Below, in pieces: positions 7,359-17,054 of a stretch of 32,842 nt of DNA; within the stretch, counting starts at the first letter, position 1, and every line of letters begins with the position of its first letter. The translations under genes were made by a program, and so were the position numbers. The notes under the pieces were generated by a model, which had not been told where the DNA came from, made no database searches, and saw nothing but the letters and a program-made list of their open reading frames with translations. The DNA is from Magnetococcales bacterium (GTDB lineage Bacteria > Pseudomonadota > Magnetococcia > Magnetococcales > DC0425bin3). The stretch covers positions 212,103 through 244,944 of the forward strand of contig JADGCO010000001.1 in the NCBI GenBank assembly GCA_015228935.1. The letters run 5' to 3'.

Positions 7359-9428
7359 ATGACGAGCCTTTCGGTCGCACAGCTTCCGGCAGCAGATCCG
7401 GACCCATCCGCCCTAGAGGCGAAGCGTGACTGCATTCTGGTCTGTGTGGGTCCCAGTCCGGCGTCGGCGCGCTTGATCCATGCGGCGCATCGTCTGGCTG
7501 GAGATTTGCGGGCAGCCTGGATCGTGGTGACCGTGGATGCCCCGGATGCCTATCCCATGGATGATGCGGATCGGCAAAGAATCCTGGATCATCTCTGTCT
7601 GGCCGACTCCCTGGGAGCAAAATCGTTGCGGCTGTCAGGCAACCGGGTCAGTGATGAAATCATCCGTTGTGCCCAGGCGCATGGTGTTTCCAGAATTCTG
7701 GTGGGCAAGCCCACCTTGCGACGGTGGCGGGATCTTGTCAGACCTTCCCTGGTCTATGATCTGATTTGCAAGAGTGGCCGGATCGACATTCATTTCATCG
7801 ATGGGGCACCAGTCGCCCCATCCCCTTTTCTTGCGTTGCAGGTTCACAAGCCGGCCCCCTGGACCTGGCATCTTGTTGGGGCAATGCTTGTGGTGCTGGT
7901 CACGCTGTTGGCCTGCCTGGGACAACATTATCTGCTTCCGGCGGACCTGGTCATGATTTATCTTCTGCCAATCATGATGACGGCTTTCCGGTATGGCCAG
8001 CGACCCTCGTTGTCCACGGCTGCCCTGGCCGTGGCTGCCTATGATTTTTTCTTCGTTCCACCCACGTTCACTTTTACGGTCGGGGATGCGCAACACATTC
8101 TGACCTTTGCCATCATGTTTGCCGTGGGTTTGGTCATCAGCCATCTGATGGGCCGTATTCGTCGGCAGGAGCAGGAGGCCCGGCAACGCGAACAACAAAC
8201 CGATGCCCTGTACCATCTCAGCCGGGAAATCATGACCCTGCCCGACGATACCGCAACTGCCCAGGTGATCACCCAACATGCGGCCCGCATGTTCAAGGGG
8301 GATGCAGCGCTCTTTCTGGGCAACACCCCGGAAAATCTGACTCTGGCTGCCGCCACTCCGGAAACGTTTTTTCCCACCGAAACCATGCTGGCAACCCTGC
8401 ATTGGAGCTGCCGTCATGCTACGGCGGCAGGACGGGGAACGCTCAATCCCCTGGATGGAGAGATTACGGTTTTGCCTTTGATCACTTCCCATCTTTTTGG
8501 AGTCTTGGCCATTCGCACTCTTGATCCGGATTTTTTTTCCGCCAGTCAACATCATTTACTGGTTGCATTTGTGCAACAGGCCACTCTGGCCATGGATCGG
8601 GCGCGTTTGAGTCGGGAAGCCCAGGCGGCGGCACTTCTGGCCCAGGCGGAAGAGCTGCGCAATGCCCTGCTGAGCATGGCCTCCCATGATTTGCGCACCC
8701 CGTTGGCCACCATCACCGGAGCCGGCACAACATTGCGGGATGATACAGAAAATCTCGATCCAGAACAACGACATGAACTCCTGGAAACCATTTGCATCGA
8801 ATCCGAACGCATGGAACGACTGGTCACCAATCTGCTGGACATGGTGCGTCTTGAATCGGGCACCATTCACCTGCATCGGGAGTGGATTCCGTTCGAGGAG
8901 CTGGTCGGTTCCGCCATGGTGCGCCTGGAAAAGCGGTATCGGGATGGTCAAGTCACGGTACAGGTGGCTGAAGATACACCTCTTCTTTATGTGGATCCGG
9001 TTCTTTTCGAACAGGTGTTGGTCAACCTGCTGGACAATGCCCTTAAATATACCCCGCCAGGGACACCCATCACCTGGACGACCACCAGCCAGCCGGAGGG
9101 CGTTCGGATTGCCTTGCATGATGCGGGCAGGGGAATACCCGCCGGGAAGGAAGAGTATATTTTTGAAAAATTCGTGCGTGGACCATCAGCGGCGGGTATT
9201 CCCGGTTCTGGACTGGGATTGGCCATTTGTCGGAGCATCGTTCAGGCCCATGACGGGACCATTCGGGCTTGTGCCAATCCGACAGGTGGTGCCGAATTTC
9301 GCATTCTTTTGCCGTATCCCCCCCAACCTCCAGTCAGCACTCTGGAAGGTCAGGAAGCAACCGGTCTGGAGAGAGCCAGATGTACTTTGGGAGGTCAGGA
9401 AACAACCGGTCCGGAGAGACCCACATGA
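7359..9428 (+). CDS. KdpD-like sensor histidine kinase lacking the N-terminal KdpD domain
   Basis: The 689-residue membrane kinase has domains in order. A Usp-like segment (about 22-150) includes GVSRILVGKPTLRRW. A DUF4118 block of four membrane helices (about 170-265) includes AAYDFFFVPPTFTFTVGD. Then come a GAF-like domain (about 290-425), a HisKA domain with SHDLRTPLATI (His near residue 447) and a HATPase with NLLDNALKY, DAGRGIP and GSGLGLAI. This is the KdpD architecture, but E. coli KdpD is about 890 residues because it begins with a 200-residue KdpD domain carrying Walker motifs that sense ATP and cyclic di-AMP. That domain is absent, and no in-frame remnant precedes the start. The stop overlaps the kdpE start (ATGA). 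The tail carries a 15-residue duplication. The partner is KdpE; with kup rather than kdpFABC upstream, the target promoter may differ from the classical one. Confidence 0.88.
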   Translation: MTSLSVAQLPAADPDPSALEAKRDCILVCVGPSPASARLIHAAHRLAGDLRAAWIVVTVDAPDAYPMDDADRQRILDHLCLADSLGAKSLRLSGNRVSDEIIRCAQAHGVSRILVGKPTLRRWRDLVRPSLVYDLICKSGRIDIHFIDGAPVAPSPFLALQVHKPAPWTWHLVGAMLVVLVTLLACLGQHYLLPADLVMIYLLPIMMTAFRYGQRPSLSTAALAVAAYDFFFVPPTFTFTVGDAQHILTFAIMFAVGLVISHLMGRIRRQEQEARQREQQTDALYHLSREIMTLPDDTATAQVITQHAARMFKGDAALFLGNTPENLTLAAATPETFFPTETMLATLHWSCRHATAAGRGTLNPLDGEITVLPLITSHLFGVLAIRTLDPDFFSASQHHLLVAFVQQATLAMDRARLSREAQAAALLAQAEELRNALLSMASHDLRTPLATITGAGTTLRDDTENLDPEQRHELLETICIESERMERLVTNLLDMVRLESGTIHLHREWIPFEELVGSAMVRLEKRYRDGQVTVQVAEDTPLLYVDPVLFEQVLVNLLDNALKYTPPGTPITWTTTSQPEGVRIALHDAGRGIPAGKEEYIFEKFVRGPSAAGIPGSGLGLAICRSIVQAHDGTIRACANPTGGAEFRILLPYPPQPPVSTLEGQEATGLERARCTLGGQETTGPERPT
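9342..9428 (+). repeat. 45-bp imperfect tandem duplication at the kdpD/kdpE junction
   Basis: Two copies (9342-9386 and 9387-9428) encode LEGQEATGLERARCT and LGGQETTGPERPT at the kinase C-terminus. Each also carries, in the kdpE frame, a GGAGAG ribosome site six bases before an ATG (9380 and 9425). Confidence 0.75.
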
Positions 9429-10126
9429 GCGACCCGGGCATCCGAATCCTGGTGGTGGATGACGAGGTACACATGCGCCGGTTTTTGCGCACGGCCCTTT
9501 CGGTCAGGGAGTTTCAGGTCCTGGAGGCGGAAAACCTGCGCGAAGCCCGCCTGGCCGTCACGTCCCATCCGCCGGAAATCATCCTGCTCGATCTGGGGCT
9601 TCCCGATGGTGACGGCCTGCATTTTATCCAGGAAATCCGGGAGTGGAGCCACATTCCGATCATTGTCATTTCGGCGCGTGGCCGCGAGGATGACAAGGTC
9701 ATGGCATTGGATGCCGGTGCCGACGACTATCTGACCAAGCCGTTTGGCATCAACGAATTGATGGCCCGGGTCCGGGTGGCATTGCGCCATGCGGTCTTGT
9801 TGCAGACCAACTGTGCGCAAGAAGCCGTGTTGACGATTGGTTCGTTGCGACTGGACCCTGGCCGTCGCGAGGTGTGGGTCAATGACCACCCGGTCACGCT
9901 CACGCCCATCGAATACCGGCTTTTGCTGCTTCTGGCCCGCAATGCCGGACGGGTCTTGACCCATCGCCACATCATGAAGGAAATCTGGGGTGTTGCTTAC
10001 GCCGATCAAACCCATACCCTGCGCGTGTTCATGGCCCAACTTCGCCGCAAGGTGGAGAGCAACCCTGCCCATCCGCAACTTCTCATGACGGAAATGGGTG
10101 TTGGTTACCGCATGCGCGACACTTGA
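9425..10126 (+). CDS. kdpE: KdpE-like OmpR-family response regulator
   Basis: This 233-residue cytoplasmic regulator has a receiver domain with VVDDE near residue 10, the phospho-acceptor in LLDLGLPDGDG near residue 55, ISARG and LTKPFG. A winged-helix DNA-binding domain follows, with LTPIEYRLLLLLARNAGRVL and the C-terminal MTEMGVGYRM typical of KdpE. It is the partner of the preceding kinase; the two overlap by four bases. I chose ATG 9425 because the protein then begins MSDPGIRILVVDDE, as expected. An in-frame ATG at 9380 with the same ribosome site would add 15 residues. In the family, phosphorylated KdpE activates kdpFABC under K+ limitation. No kdp operon is in the window, so kup may be a target, which is an inference. 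Confidence 0.9.
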   Translation: MSDPGIRILVVDDEVHMRRFLRTALSVREFQVLEAENLREARLAVTSHPPEIILLDLGLPDGDGLHFIQEIREWSHIPIIVISARGREDDKVMALDAGADDYLTKPFGINELMARVRVALRHAVLLQTNCAQEAVLTIGSLRLDPGRREVWVNDHPVTLTPIEYRLLLLLARNAGRVLTHRHIMKEIWGVAYADQTHTLRVFMAQLRRKVESNPAHPQLLMTEMGVGYRMRDT

Positions 10127-10177
10127 TCTTCCTCAGCTTTCAGATGTTCGGCGAGTCCTGAAGGAGTGAAGCGGAAG

Positions 10178-10576
10178 TCACAACACCAAGCCATATTCAT
10201 GCAGTTTGTCCAGCAAGGCCTGACGGGTGATGGGTTTGGTCAAATAGTCGGTACAGTAGCCTTTGAAAAATGCTTCGATGGCCGCAAGGGGTGAATCATT
10301 GGCGGTGACCATGATGATCACGGCTTCCCGGGGACCGGTCATGCCGTACTCTCTTTCCATGGCACGAATTTTCAGCAAGGCATCCAGCCCATCCACATTG
10401 GGCATCATGATGTCCAACAAGATCAAGTCGTAGGGTTTTTCTTCGTCCAGGGATGTTTCGACAAATTTGATGGCTTCTGCACCATCCGTGGCCATGTCAC
10501 AAAGAGCAAATGGCGATAGGATACCGTGCAACAGTCGTCTGTTTTCAAGCACATCATCGACAATCAAGCATTTCAT
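10178..10576 (-). CDS. Single-domain (CheY-like) response regulator
   Basis: The 132-residue protein is a receiver with no output domain. Asp7/Asp8 (IVDD), phospho-acceptor Asp55 (LILLDIMMPNVDG), the Thr of MVTAND and the Lys of YLTKPI are all present, so it should be phosphorylated. I chose ATG 10576 because GGAGGGGG lies six bases upstream; an upstream in-frame start at 10603 lacks a ribosome site. It is divergent from the large hybrid kinase at 10856, with 279 bp between. A lone receiver beside a hybrid kinase suggests they share a phosphorelay, but the partner is not proved. It converges on kdpE with 51 bp between stops. Confidence 0.85.
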   Translation of the reverse strand: MKCLIVDDVLENRRLLHGILSPFALCDMATDGAEAIKFVETSLDEEKPYDLILLDIMMPNVDGLDALLKIRAMEREYGMTGPREAVIIMVTANDSPLAAIEAFFKGYCTDYLTKPITRQALLDKLHEYGLVL

Positions 10577-10651
10577 ACGCCCCCCTCCGTTCAGAAATAC
10601 CAATAAAAATTACTCGAAAAACTTGATCAGTCTATATGATCGATGCATGAT

Positions 10652-10708
10652 TTTGCTTTGCTTTGCTTTGCTTTGCTTTGCTTTGCTTTGCTTTGCTTTG
10701 CTTTGCTT
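10652..10708. repeat. Pentanucleotide microsatellite (CTTTG)n, about 11 copies
   Basis: An uninterrupted CTTTG run lies between the divergent receiver gene and the hybrid kinase. It ends about 40 bp upstream of the kinase -35 element and begins about 75 bp upstream of the receiver start. Such repeats change copy number by slipped-strand mispairing. Read as protein from ATG 10647 it gives a 24-residue hydrophobic peptide (LLCFA repeats) ending at 10721, probably not translated. Confidence 0.95.
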
Positions 10709-10749
10709 AGCGAATTTTTAGTATTTTTCATATTTTATATATCACATGT

Positions 10750-10778
10750 TTGACTTTTACGAAAAAACCCCCTATACA
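10750..10778 (+). promoter_or_regulatory. Sigma-70-type promoter of the hybrid kinase
   Basis: TTGACT (10750-10755) and TATACA (10773-10778) are separated by exactly 17 bp in AT-rich DNA. They lie about 80 bp upstream of the kinase start, with an AAAGGTG ribosome site at 10844-10850. Confidence 0.6.
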
Positions 10779-10855
10779 GTAAAGTCGCTTTTGGCGAAAC
10801 AGTCAAACGTGGTCGTTATTATTTTTTTAATTTATTGTTTTTAAAGGTGAAAAAT

Positions 10856-13800
10856 ATGGCAATAACTCTTTCCGATGGTTCATTCGTGCGTACCCTGTGG
10901 ATTCCGGTCCTGGGTTGGTCGCTGTTGGTTGTCCTGTTGTTGATCTGGAACATATGGCAGGAGCAGGATCAAACCAGGGAGATTGTTCACAATGTCGGGC
11001 AGGCAACCCTTCACAAGGATTTGGCCTTGCATCGTTGGGCTACGGAACATGGAGGGATTTATGTGGCCACGGATGATCGAACTCCTCCCAATCCATACCT
11101 GGCACACCTGCCCGAACGTGATATTCAGACACCATCAGGAAAAATGCTGACTTTGATGAACCCGGCCTACCTGTTACGCCAACTGATGGATGAAAATCCG
11201 GGGCATTATGGAATCCGTGAACGGATCACAAGTTTGAACCCCCTGAATCCGGCCAATGCACCGGACCCGTGGGAAAAGGCAGCCCTGGAGGCTTTCGGAA
11301 AGGGGCACAGAGAGGTCCAGGAGATTGTTTCAAGTCGGGAAGAGTACCGGTTTCGACTCATGCACCCCCTGATCGTCGAAAAAAGATGTCTCCAGTGTCA
11401 CGGTCACCAGGGTTACCAGGTGGATGACATTCGGGGTGGGATCAGCGTGGCGGTTCCCATGGCTATTTACAAAAACTGGGAGATAGCGACTGTCCGCATG
11501 ATGGTGCTGTCGCACACTTTTTTTTGGATTCTCGGTTTGGCAATCATCGTTCATTTGACCAGACGCAGTTTTCAGCGTGTGCAGGAGCGGGATGAGCATC
11601 AGAAAATGCTGCAAAAATCAGAAACCCGATATCGACGCCTCATGGAACTGGCCGGGGACGCCATTTTTGTGGCCGATGCCAAAACCGGCATGATTGAGGA
11701 GGCCAATAAAATGGCTGAGACTCTCCTTGGAATTCCTGTGGAAAAAATTGTCGGCATGCACCAGTCCGATTTGCATCCACGAGAGAACGGTGTTGATTAT
11801 GCGGAACAATTTCATCATGCTGTCCAATCCGGGTACAAGGTTGAGGATTCGTTCATCGTCGATGGCCAGGGCGATATCATCCCGGTGTCGATCCATTCCG
11901 GGGTGATCGATCTGGGGGATCGGAAAATTATTCAAGGAATTTTCCGGAATATCCGTCATCGCAAACAACGTGAGCAACGACTCAGGGAACGTGAAATCCA
12001 TTTGCGTTCGATCCTGGAAAGTGCCATGGACTCGATCATTATCATCGACGCCTCAGGCCGGGTCACCGAGTTCAATCCCGCAGCAGAGGCTTTGTTCGGG
12101 TATGCGAGGCATGAAATCGTTGGCAAGGAACTGGCCGATTTCATCGTGCCGTCGGAACTGCGCCAAACCCACCGCCAGGCCATGGCGCGGCTTGCCGGGA
12201 ATCCTGAATGGAACACGGTCAAAAGAAAAGTGGAACTGCCGGGTCTGCGCAAGGATGGACAACGCATCGATCTGGAACTGAGCATCATTGCCACACCCTG
12301 GGACGGAAAGCCCCATTATACAGCTTTCATTCACGACATTACCGACCGGAAACAATTGTTTCGCTCCCTGCATGACACGCTTGATGTGGCAGAGTCCACC
12401 AACCGGGCCAAGAGTGCCTTTCTGGCCAACATGAGCCATGAAATTCGTACCCCCATGAATGCCATCATCGGTCTGACCGATCTGGTGTTGACGACACAAC
12501 TGGCCCCGGATGAACAACGCCGCAATCTTGAAATTGTCCAGCAGGCTTCCGCCAACCTGCTCTCCCTGCTCAATGAAATCCTGGATCTTTCGAAGATTGA
12601 GGCGGGCAGGTTGACATTGGAAAATGTCACCTTCGATATTGGTCAACAAATCGAGGCTGTCTGTGAGCGGCTGGCCATTCAGGTGCAGGCCAAGGGTTTG
12701 GAGTTCTGTCTCCAGTTGGCGGATGAATTGCCTGCCACCGTGCGCGGGGATCCCCTGCGCCTGCAACAAGTCATCACCAATCTGGTCAACAATGCCATCA
12801 AGTTTACCGAGGAAGGTGAAATTGTGCTGCGGGTGATCCCCGCCGATGCGGTACCTGGTTCAGACCCAAAACAGAGTGGCATCCGGTTGCATTTTTCCGT
12901 GGCCGATACCGGGATCGGTATACCCGGGGATAAGTTGACGGCCATATTCGATCATTTTACCCAGGTGGATGAATCAACCACCCGCAAATATGGCGGCAGT
13001 GGTCTGGGACTGAGCATCTGCAAGCATCTGGTGGAGATGATGCAGGGCAATATCTGGATTGAAAGCGAACTGGGCAAGGGGAGTGTGTTTCACTTTACGG
13101 TGCAGTTCGATCCGGATCCGGGAGTGGGGGATGACAGGCCGGATGTCTCCAACATCACCGGATTGCGCGTGTTGTTGGGAGATGGCCATGCCACCAATCG
13201 GGCCATTCTCCGGTCCATGCTTGCCGGGTGGGGGATCGAGGTCGATGTGGCGGTCGATGGTGTTGACCTGTTGGCGCGGCTCGATCAGGCCGGGAGGGCA
13301 CGGCAACCTTACGATGTGCTGCTGCTTGATCATCGTCTGCTCGCTGCGGATGAAACCAGTTTTGCCGCCATGCCCCACCATCCAGGGTGGCGTGGCACGA
13401 GTGTGGTCATGCTGCCATCCCAAATGAGCATCGATGCATGGACACATATCGACTGGCTCCAAAACGCACTTGCCATCAAAAAACCGGTTCAGAGGCTGCG
13501 CATGTTGCAGATGTTGCACCAGGCCACCGGCAGGGCGTTTGTCACCCCGGAGAGTGCGACCAGGAAATCTTTCAAAATCCAACGCAGCACACTGCCCCTG
13601 CATCTCTTGTTGGTCGAGGATCAGGTCCACAATCAAAAACTGGCCACCATGATTCTTGAACAGGCCGGTCACCGGGTGACCATGGCCGCTGATGGTCAAG
13701 AGGCGTTGCATCTGATGCAAGAGACTCTTTTCGATCTGGTTTTGATGGATCTGCACATGCCCAACATGGGGGGAATCGAGGCGACACAACGGATTCGCCG

Positions 13801-14335
13801 GGGGACCACCGCGACCGTCGGCAATCCTCGCGTTCCCATTGTGGCGGTTACGGCGAGGACCTCCTCCGGCGATGAAAAAGCCTGTCTGGACATCGGCATG
13901 AATGGCTTTCTGCGCAAGCCCTATCGCGCCAGGGAGCTGCTTCAGGCCATAGAACCGTTTACCAACCGGCGTGTCCCACCCCCAGCCAATCCTCACCCAA
14001 CGAAAAAACCCGCCATTCTCAAACCGGTGGAATCAGATCCGCAAACCCTGGCCAGGGATGTTGCAATATTCATTGCCGAGACACCAGAGCGTCTGAAAAG
14101 TTTGGCTGTTTACCTGGAAAAGCAGGATGCCACCCAGGCCGAAAAGGAGATTCGACACCTGCGCACCACAGCCGAAAATGTCGGTGCCATACGGGTGGTC
14201 ACCAGCGCCATGCGCCTCAAGGGCAATGTGGAAACCTTGGATTGGGAAACAGCACGGCAAATATTCCAGACCCTGGAAGATGCCATGCAACAAGCCATCC
14301 AGGCTTTGGTGGAACGCAAGGAGATGCTACCTTAA
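10856..14335 (+). CDS. Heme-binding (DUF3365/Tll0287-like) hybrid histidine kinase with two receivers and a degenerate Hpt
   Basis: The 1159-residue inner-membrane sensor has a first helix near residues 15-34. A periplasmic DUF3365-type domain with a c-heme motif C178-LQ-C-H182 follows, near [17 protein letters not shown], then a second helix near 220. Two PAS domains come next (about 260-375 and 385-500). HisKA has His528 ([12 protein letters not shown]) and the HATPase has [16 protein letters not shown] and GGSGLGLSI. Receiver 1 keeps Asp825 but is divergent; receiver 2 is canonical (Asp965 in [13 protein letters not shown]). A C-terminal helical Hpt-like domain follows. I chose ATG 10856, with AAAGGTG five bases upstream, over a TTG at 10835. 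A periplasmic heme c sensor domain suggests sensing of redox state or a gas ligand. In the Hpt-like part the position expected for the phospho-His reads Arg1100, with His1101 next to it. The stop overlaps the convergent vapC stop. Confidence 0.9.
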   Translation: MAITLSDGSFVRTLWIPVLGWSLLVVLLLIWNIWQEQDQTREIVHNVGQATLHKDLALHRWATEHGGIYVATDDRTPPNPYLAHLPERDIQTPSGKMLTLMNPAYLLRQLMDENPGHYGIRERITSLNPLNPANAPDPWEKAALEAFGKGHREVQEIVSSREEYRFRLMHPLIVEKRCLQCHGHQGYQVDDIRGGISVAVPMAIYKNWEIATVRMMVLSHTFFWILGLAIIVHLTRRSFQRVQERDEHQKMLQKSETRYRRLMELAGDAIFVADAKTGMIEEANKMAETLLGIPVEKIVGMHQSDLHPRENGVDYAEQFHHAVQSGYKVEDSFIVDGQGDIIPVSIHSGVIDLGDRKIIQGIFRNIRHRKQREQRLREREIHLRSILESAMDSIIIIDASGRVTEFNPAAEALFGYARHEIVGKELADFIVPSELRQTHRQAMARLAGNPEWNTVKRKVELPGLRKDGQRIDLELSIIATPWDGKPHYTAFIHDITDRKQLFRSLHDTLDVAESTNRAKSAFLANMSHEIRTPMNAIIGLTDLVLTTQLAPDEQRRNLEIVQQASANLLSLLNEILDLSKIEAGRLTLENVTFDIGQQIEAVCERLAIQVQAKGLEFCLQLADELPATVRGDPLRLQQVITNLVNNAIKFTEEGEIVLRVIPADAVPGSDPKQSGIRLHFSVADTGIGIPGDKLTAIFDHFTQVDESTTRKYGGSGLGLSICKHLVEMMQGNIWIESELGKGSVFHFTVQFDPDPGVGDDRPDVSNITGLRVLLGDGHATNRAILRSMLAGWGIEVDVAVDGVDLLARLDQAGRARQPYDVLLLDHRLLAADETSFAAMPHHPGWRGTSVVMLPSQMSIDAWTHIDWLQNALAIKKPVQRLRMLQMLHQATGRAFVTPESATRKSFKIQRSTLPLHLLLVEDQVHNQKLATMILEQAGHRVTMAADGQEALHLMQETLFDLVLMDLHMPNMGGIEATQRIRRGTTATVGNPRVPIVAVTARTSSGDEKACLDIGMNGFLRKPYRARELLQAIEPFTNRRVPPPANPHPTKKPAILKPVESDPQTLARDVAIFIAETPERLKSLAVYLEKQDATQAEKEIRHLRTTAENVGAIRVVTSAMRLKGNVETLDWETARQIFQTLEDAMQQAIQALVERKEMLP

Positions 14336-14760
14336 TTGATATTAAATATGGTGACTCCTGCCTGACAGGCCGCTTTACGTAATTTTTCATCCAATGTTGC
14401 CAAAGGAAGGCCCTCTCGTATCGCCAGGTCCAGATATGATGCATCGTAGGATGAAAGGCCGTAAATCCGGGAAATGTCCAAAATGTTTCTGAAAATTCTT
14501 TGTGGTGACTCTTGAATGATTCGAATGGGTAAATTGTTCAAGAGGATGAAAAACCTTTCGGAATCAGCTTTTTGAATGATTTTGCGTTTTTCAGCTCGGG
14601 AGATGACGTTGGTAACTTCCAAAGGCCATATACCTGGAACAAAGGCTTCTTTGTCCAGAAGCGATTCCAGGACCATAACGACATAATCTCCCCCCTGATC
14701 GTTGAAACACCAGGCAATAGAGACTGAATTGTCCAGCACGAAACCAGAAGTCACAGTCAA
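14332..14760 (-). CDS. vapC: VapC-like PIN-domain ribonuclease toxin
   Basis: The 142-residue protein has a PIN fold. Acidic metal-binding candidates are Asp10 (FVLDNSV), Glu48 (WPLEVTNVI), Asp106 (SSYDASYLDLA) and Asp124 (LATLDEKL). VapC toxins cleave tRNA or rRNA and are neutralised by the upstream VapB. The start is TTG 14760, overlapping the antitoxin stop (TTGA); GTG 14754 is an alternative. The stop overlaps the stop of the hybrid kinase by two bases, so the two genes converge tightly. All four acidic positions are present, so it looks active. Confidence 0.85.
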   Translation of the reverse strand: MTVTSGFVLDNSVSIAWCFNDQGGDYVVMVLESLLDKEAFVPGIWPLEVTNVISRAEKRKIIQKADSERFFILLNNLPIRIIQESPQRIFRNILDISRIYGLSSYDASYLDLAIREGLPLATLDEKLRKAACQAGVTIFNIN

Positions 14761-14895
14761 TCCCTGCCGTCTTCAATCAACGATTTCAAAGAAAATTGGC
14801 CCAGGGTGTGATTGGTTCGGAATTCTTTCAATGCCTTAATAGCAGCTATCCTGTTTATTTTAAATTGTTGATCAACAGGTTGCATCATTGGTAAA

Positions 14896-15464
<569 letters not shown>

Positions 15465-15477
15465 TTAGCATGGAGGC

Positions 15478-16221
15478 ATGCAAGAGCGTTACTCTCGACA
15501 GATGATTTTGCCCGAGGTGGGCGAGGCCGGTCAACGGCGTCTTGGGGCGGCGTCGGTGTTGATTGTGGGTGCCGGGGGGTTGGGTGGACCGGTGGCCTTG
15601 TTTCTGGCTGCCTCCGGGGTGGGACGTTTGACGCTGGTGGATGGCGACCGGGTAGAGCTTTCCAACCTGGGCCGGCAAATCATCCACGGCATGGATCGGC
15701 TCGGCCAGGCCAAGGTCACCTCGGCGGCCACGGCAATCCGGGTACTCAATCCAGACATTCGGGTCGAAACCGTGGATGGCTGGGTCGATGACGACAATGC
15801 CGCCACCCTGATTGCGGCGCACGATGTCATTGTGGATTGTTGTGACAATTTTTCCACGCGCTATTTGCTCAATGCTGTCTGTCATGCCGCCCGGCGCCCC
15901 CTGGTGACCGGTGCGGTTTTGGGTTTCGAGGGACAGGTGACCCTCCTGCGTTCGGGACTCGATCCGACTTCTCCCTGTTACCGTTGTCTCTATCCCGAAC
16001 CGCCGACAGCAACAGCCAACCCGACCTGTGCCACGGCGGGCGTCATCGGTTCCCTGGTGGGGGTGGTGGGATCCTTGCAGGCAACCGAAGCCCTGAAGGT
16101 TTTGCTCGGTGTGGGTTCCAGCCGGGTCGGCGCAACCCTCCTGATCAACCTGCTGGAAGGCATCTTTCACCAGGTGCAGGGTGTGCGTCTTCCGGAGTGT
16201 CCGGTATGCGGTGCCGGATGA
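15478..16221 (+). CDS. moeB: MoeB/ThiF-family adenylyltransferase
   Basis: The 247-residue enzyme belongs to the E1-like superfamily that adenylates the C-terminal glycine of MoaD or ThiS. Visible features are the start ERYSRQMILPEVGEAGQRRL, the nucleotide loop VGAGGLGG near residue 31, DGDRVELSNLGRQ near residue 58, DCCDNFSTRYLLN near residue 120, and zinc cysteine pairs CYRC and CPVC. Its stop overlaps modA by four bases, and modABC follow, so the molybdopterin reading is preferred over thiamine. ThiF and MoeB are hard to tell apart by sequence alone. ATG 15478 has a GGAGG unusually close to it. It probably heads the moeB-modABC operon. Confidence 0.8.
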   Translation: MQERYSRQMILPEVGEAGQRRLGAASVLIVGAGGLGGPVALFLAASGVGRLTLVDGDRVELSNLGRQIIHGMDRLGQAKVTSAATAIRVLNPDIRVETVDGWVDDDNAATLIAAHDVIVDCCDNFSTRYLLNAVCHAARRPLVTGAVLGFEGQVTLLRSGLDPTSPCYRCLYPEPPTATANPTCATAGVIGSLVGVVGSLQATEALKVLLGVGSSRVGATLLINLLEGIFHQVQGVRLPECPVCGAG

Positions 16222-17054
16222 ATTTTTCCAGAGTTACCGGTGGGCAATACCGGGTGCCTTTGCCCGGGGATGGGGGGATACGTCTCCGGTGTCTGGTCCT
16301 CTGCGGGATTTTTTTCGCAACAGTCATTGTGGCTTCTCTTGTGCCGACTGGCGGCCATGCCGACGAAGTGCGGGTTGCGGTTGCCGCCAATTTTCGGCGC
16401 ACTTTTCAGGACCTGGCGGCGCGTTTCCAGACCGACCAGGACCATCAGGTCGTCACAAGTTATGCCTCCACGGGCAAGCTGTATGCCCAGATTCATGCCG
16501 GTGCCCCGTTTCATCTTTTTCTGGCCGCCGATACGGAACGCCCGGAGCGGCTTTTCGGGGCAGGGCTGGCCGTGGATGCGGGCCAGGTCTATGCCTTGGG
16601 GCGTCTGGTGTTGTGGAGCCGGGATCCGACCCGCCTGACCGGTCATGGCGATTTGGCCGCGTATACCACATCCTTGCGCCGCCTGGCCATGGCCAATCCG
16701 GAAACAGCCCCCTATGGACGGGCCACCCGGGAGGCCCTGCGCAAAACCAATCTCTGGTCAACGCTCTCCGGGCGTATGGTCTTTGGGGAAGATGTGGGGC
16801 AGACATTGGCGTTTGTCGCCAGCGGCAACGCCGAGGTTGGATTTGTGGCCTTGTCCCAGGTGCAAACCATGGCCCGGGAGGGAACGCCGGGCAGTTGGTG
16901 GGAACTGCCGCGTGACATCTACCCACCCATTGCGCAAAAAATGGTCCTGCTCAAGAATGGCGCTGCCCAGCCTGCGGCCCGGAAACTGATGGAATTTCTG
17001 GTTTCGGCTCCGGCCCGGGCGTTGATTGCCCAGGGTGGTTACGATCTGCCGTGA
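16218..17054 (+). CDS. modA: Molybdate ABC transporter substrate-binding protein
   Basis: The 278-residue periplasmic protein binds molybdate and delivers it to ModBC. A long N-terminal region precedes the hydrophobic signal (CLVLCGIFFATVIVASLV) and a probable cleavage near GGHADEV. The mature start VRVAVAANFRRTFQDLA and the motifs SYASTGKLYAQIHAGAP, FHLFLAAD, MANPETAPYGRA and FVALSQV match ModA. I chose ATG 16218, which overlaps the moeB stop; ATG 16206 is an alternative four codons upstream. It overlaps modB by four bases. Confidence 0.9.
   Translation: MNFSRVTGGQYRVPLPGDGGIRLRCLVLCGIFFATVIVASLVPTGGHADEVRVAVAANFRRTFQDLAARFQTDQDHQVVTSYASTGKLYAQIHAGAPFHLFLAADTERPERLFGAGLAVDAGQVYALGRLVLWSRDPTRLTGHGDLAAYTTSLRRLAMANPETAPYGRATREALRKTNLWSTLSGRMVFGEDVGQTLAFVASGNAEVGFVALSQVQTMAREGTPGSWWELPRDIYPPIAQKMVLLKNGAAQPAARKLMEFLVSAPARALIAQGGYDLP

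Noticed and set aside
10647-10721. 24-residue hydrophobic peptide encoded through the CTTTG repeat
   Set aside because: It has no ribosome site and its sequence is simply the translation of the microsatellite.
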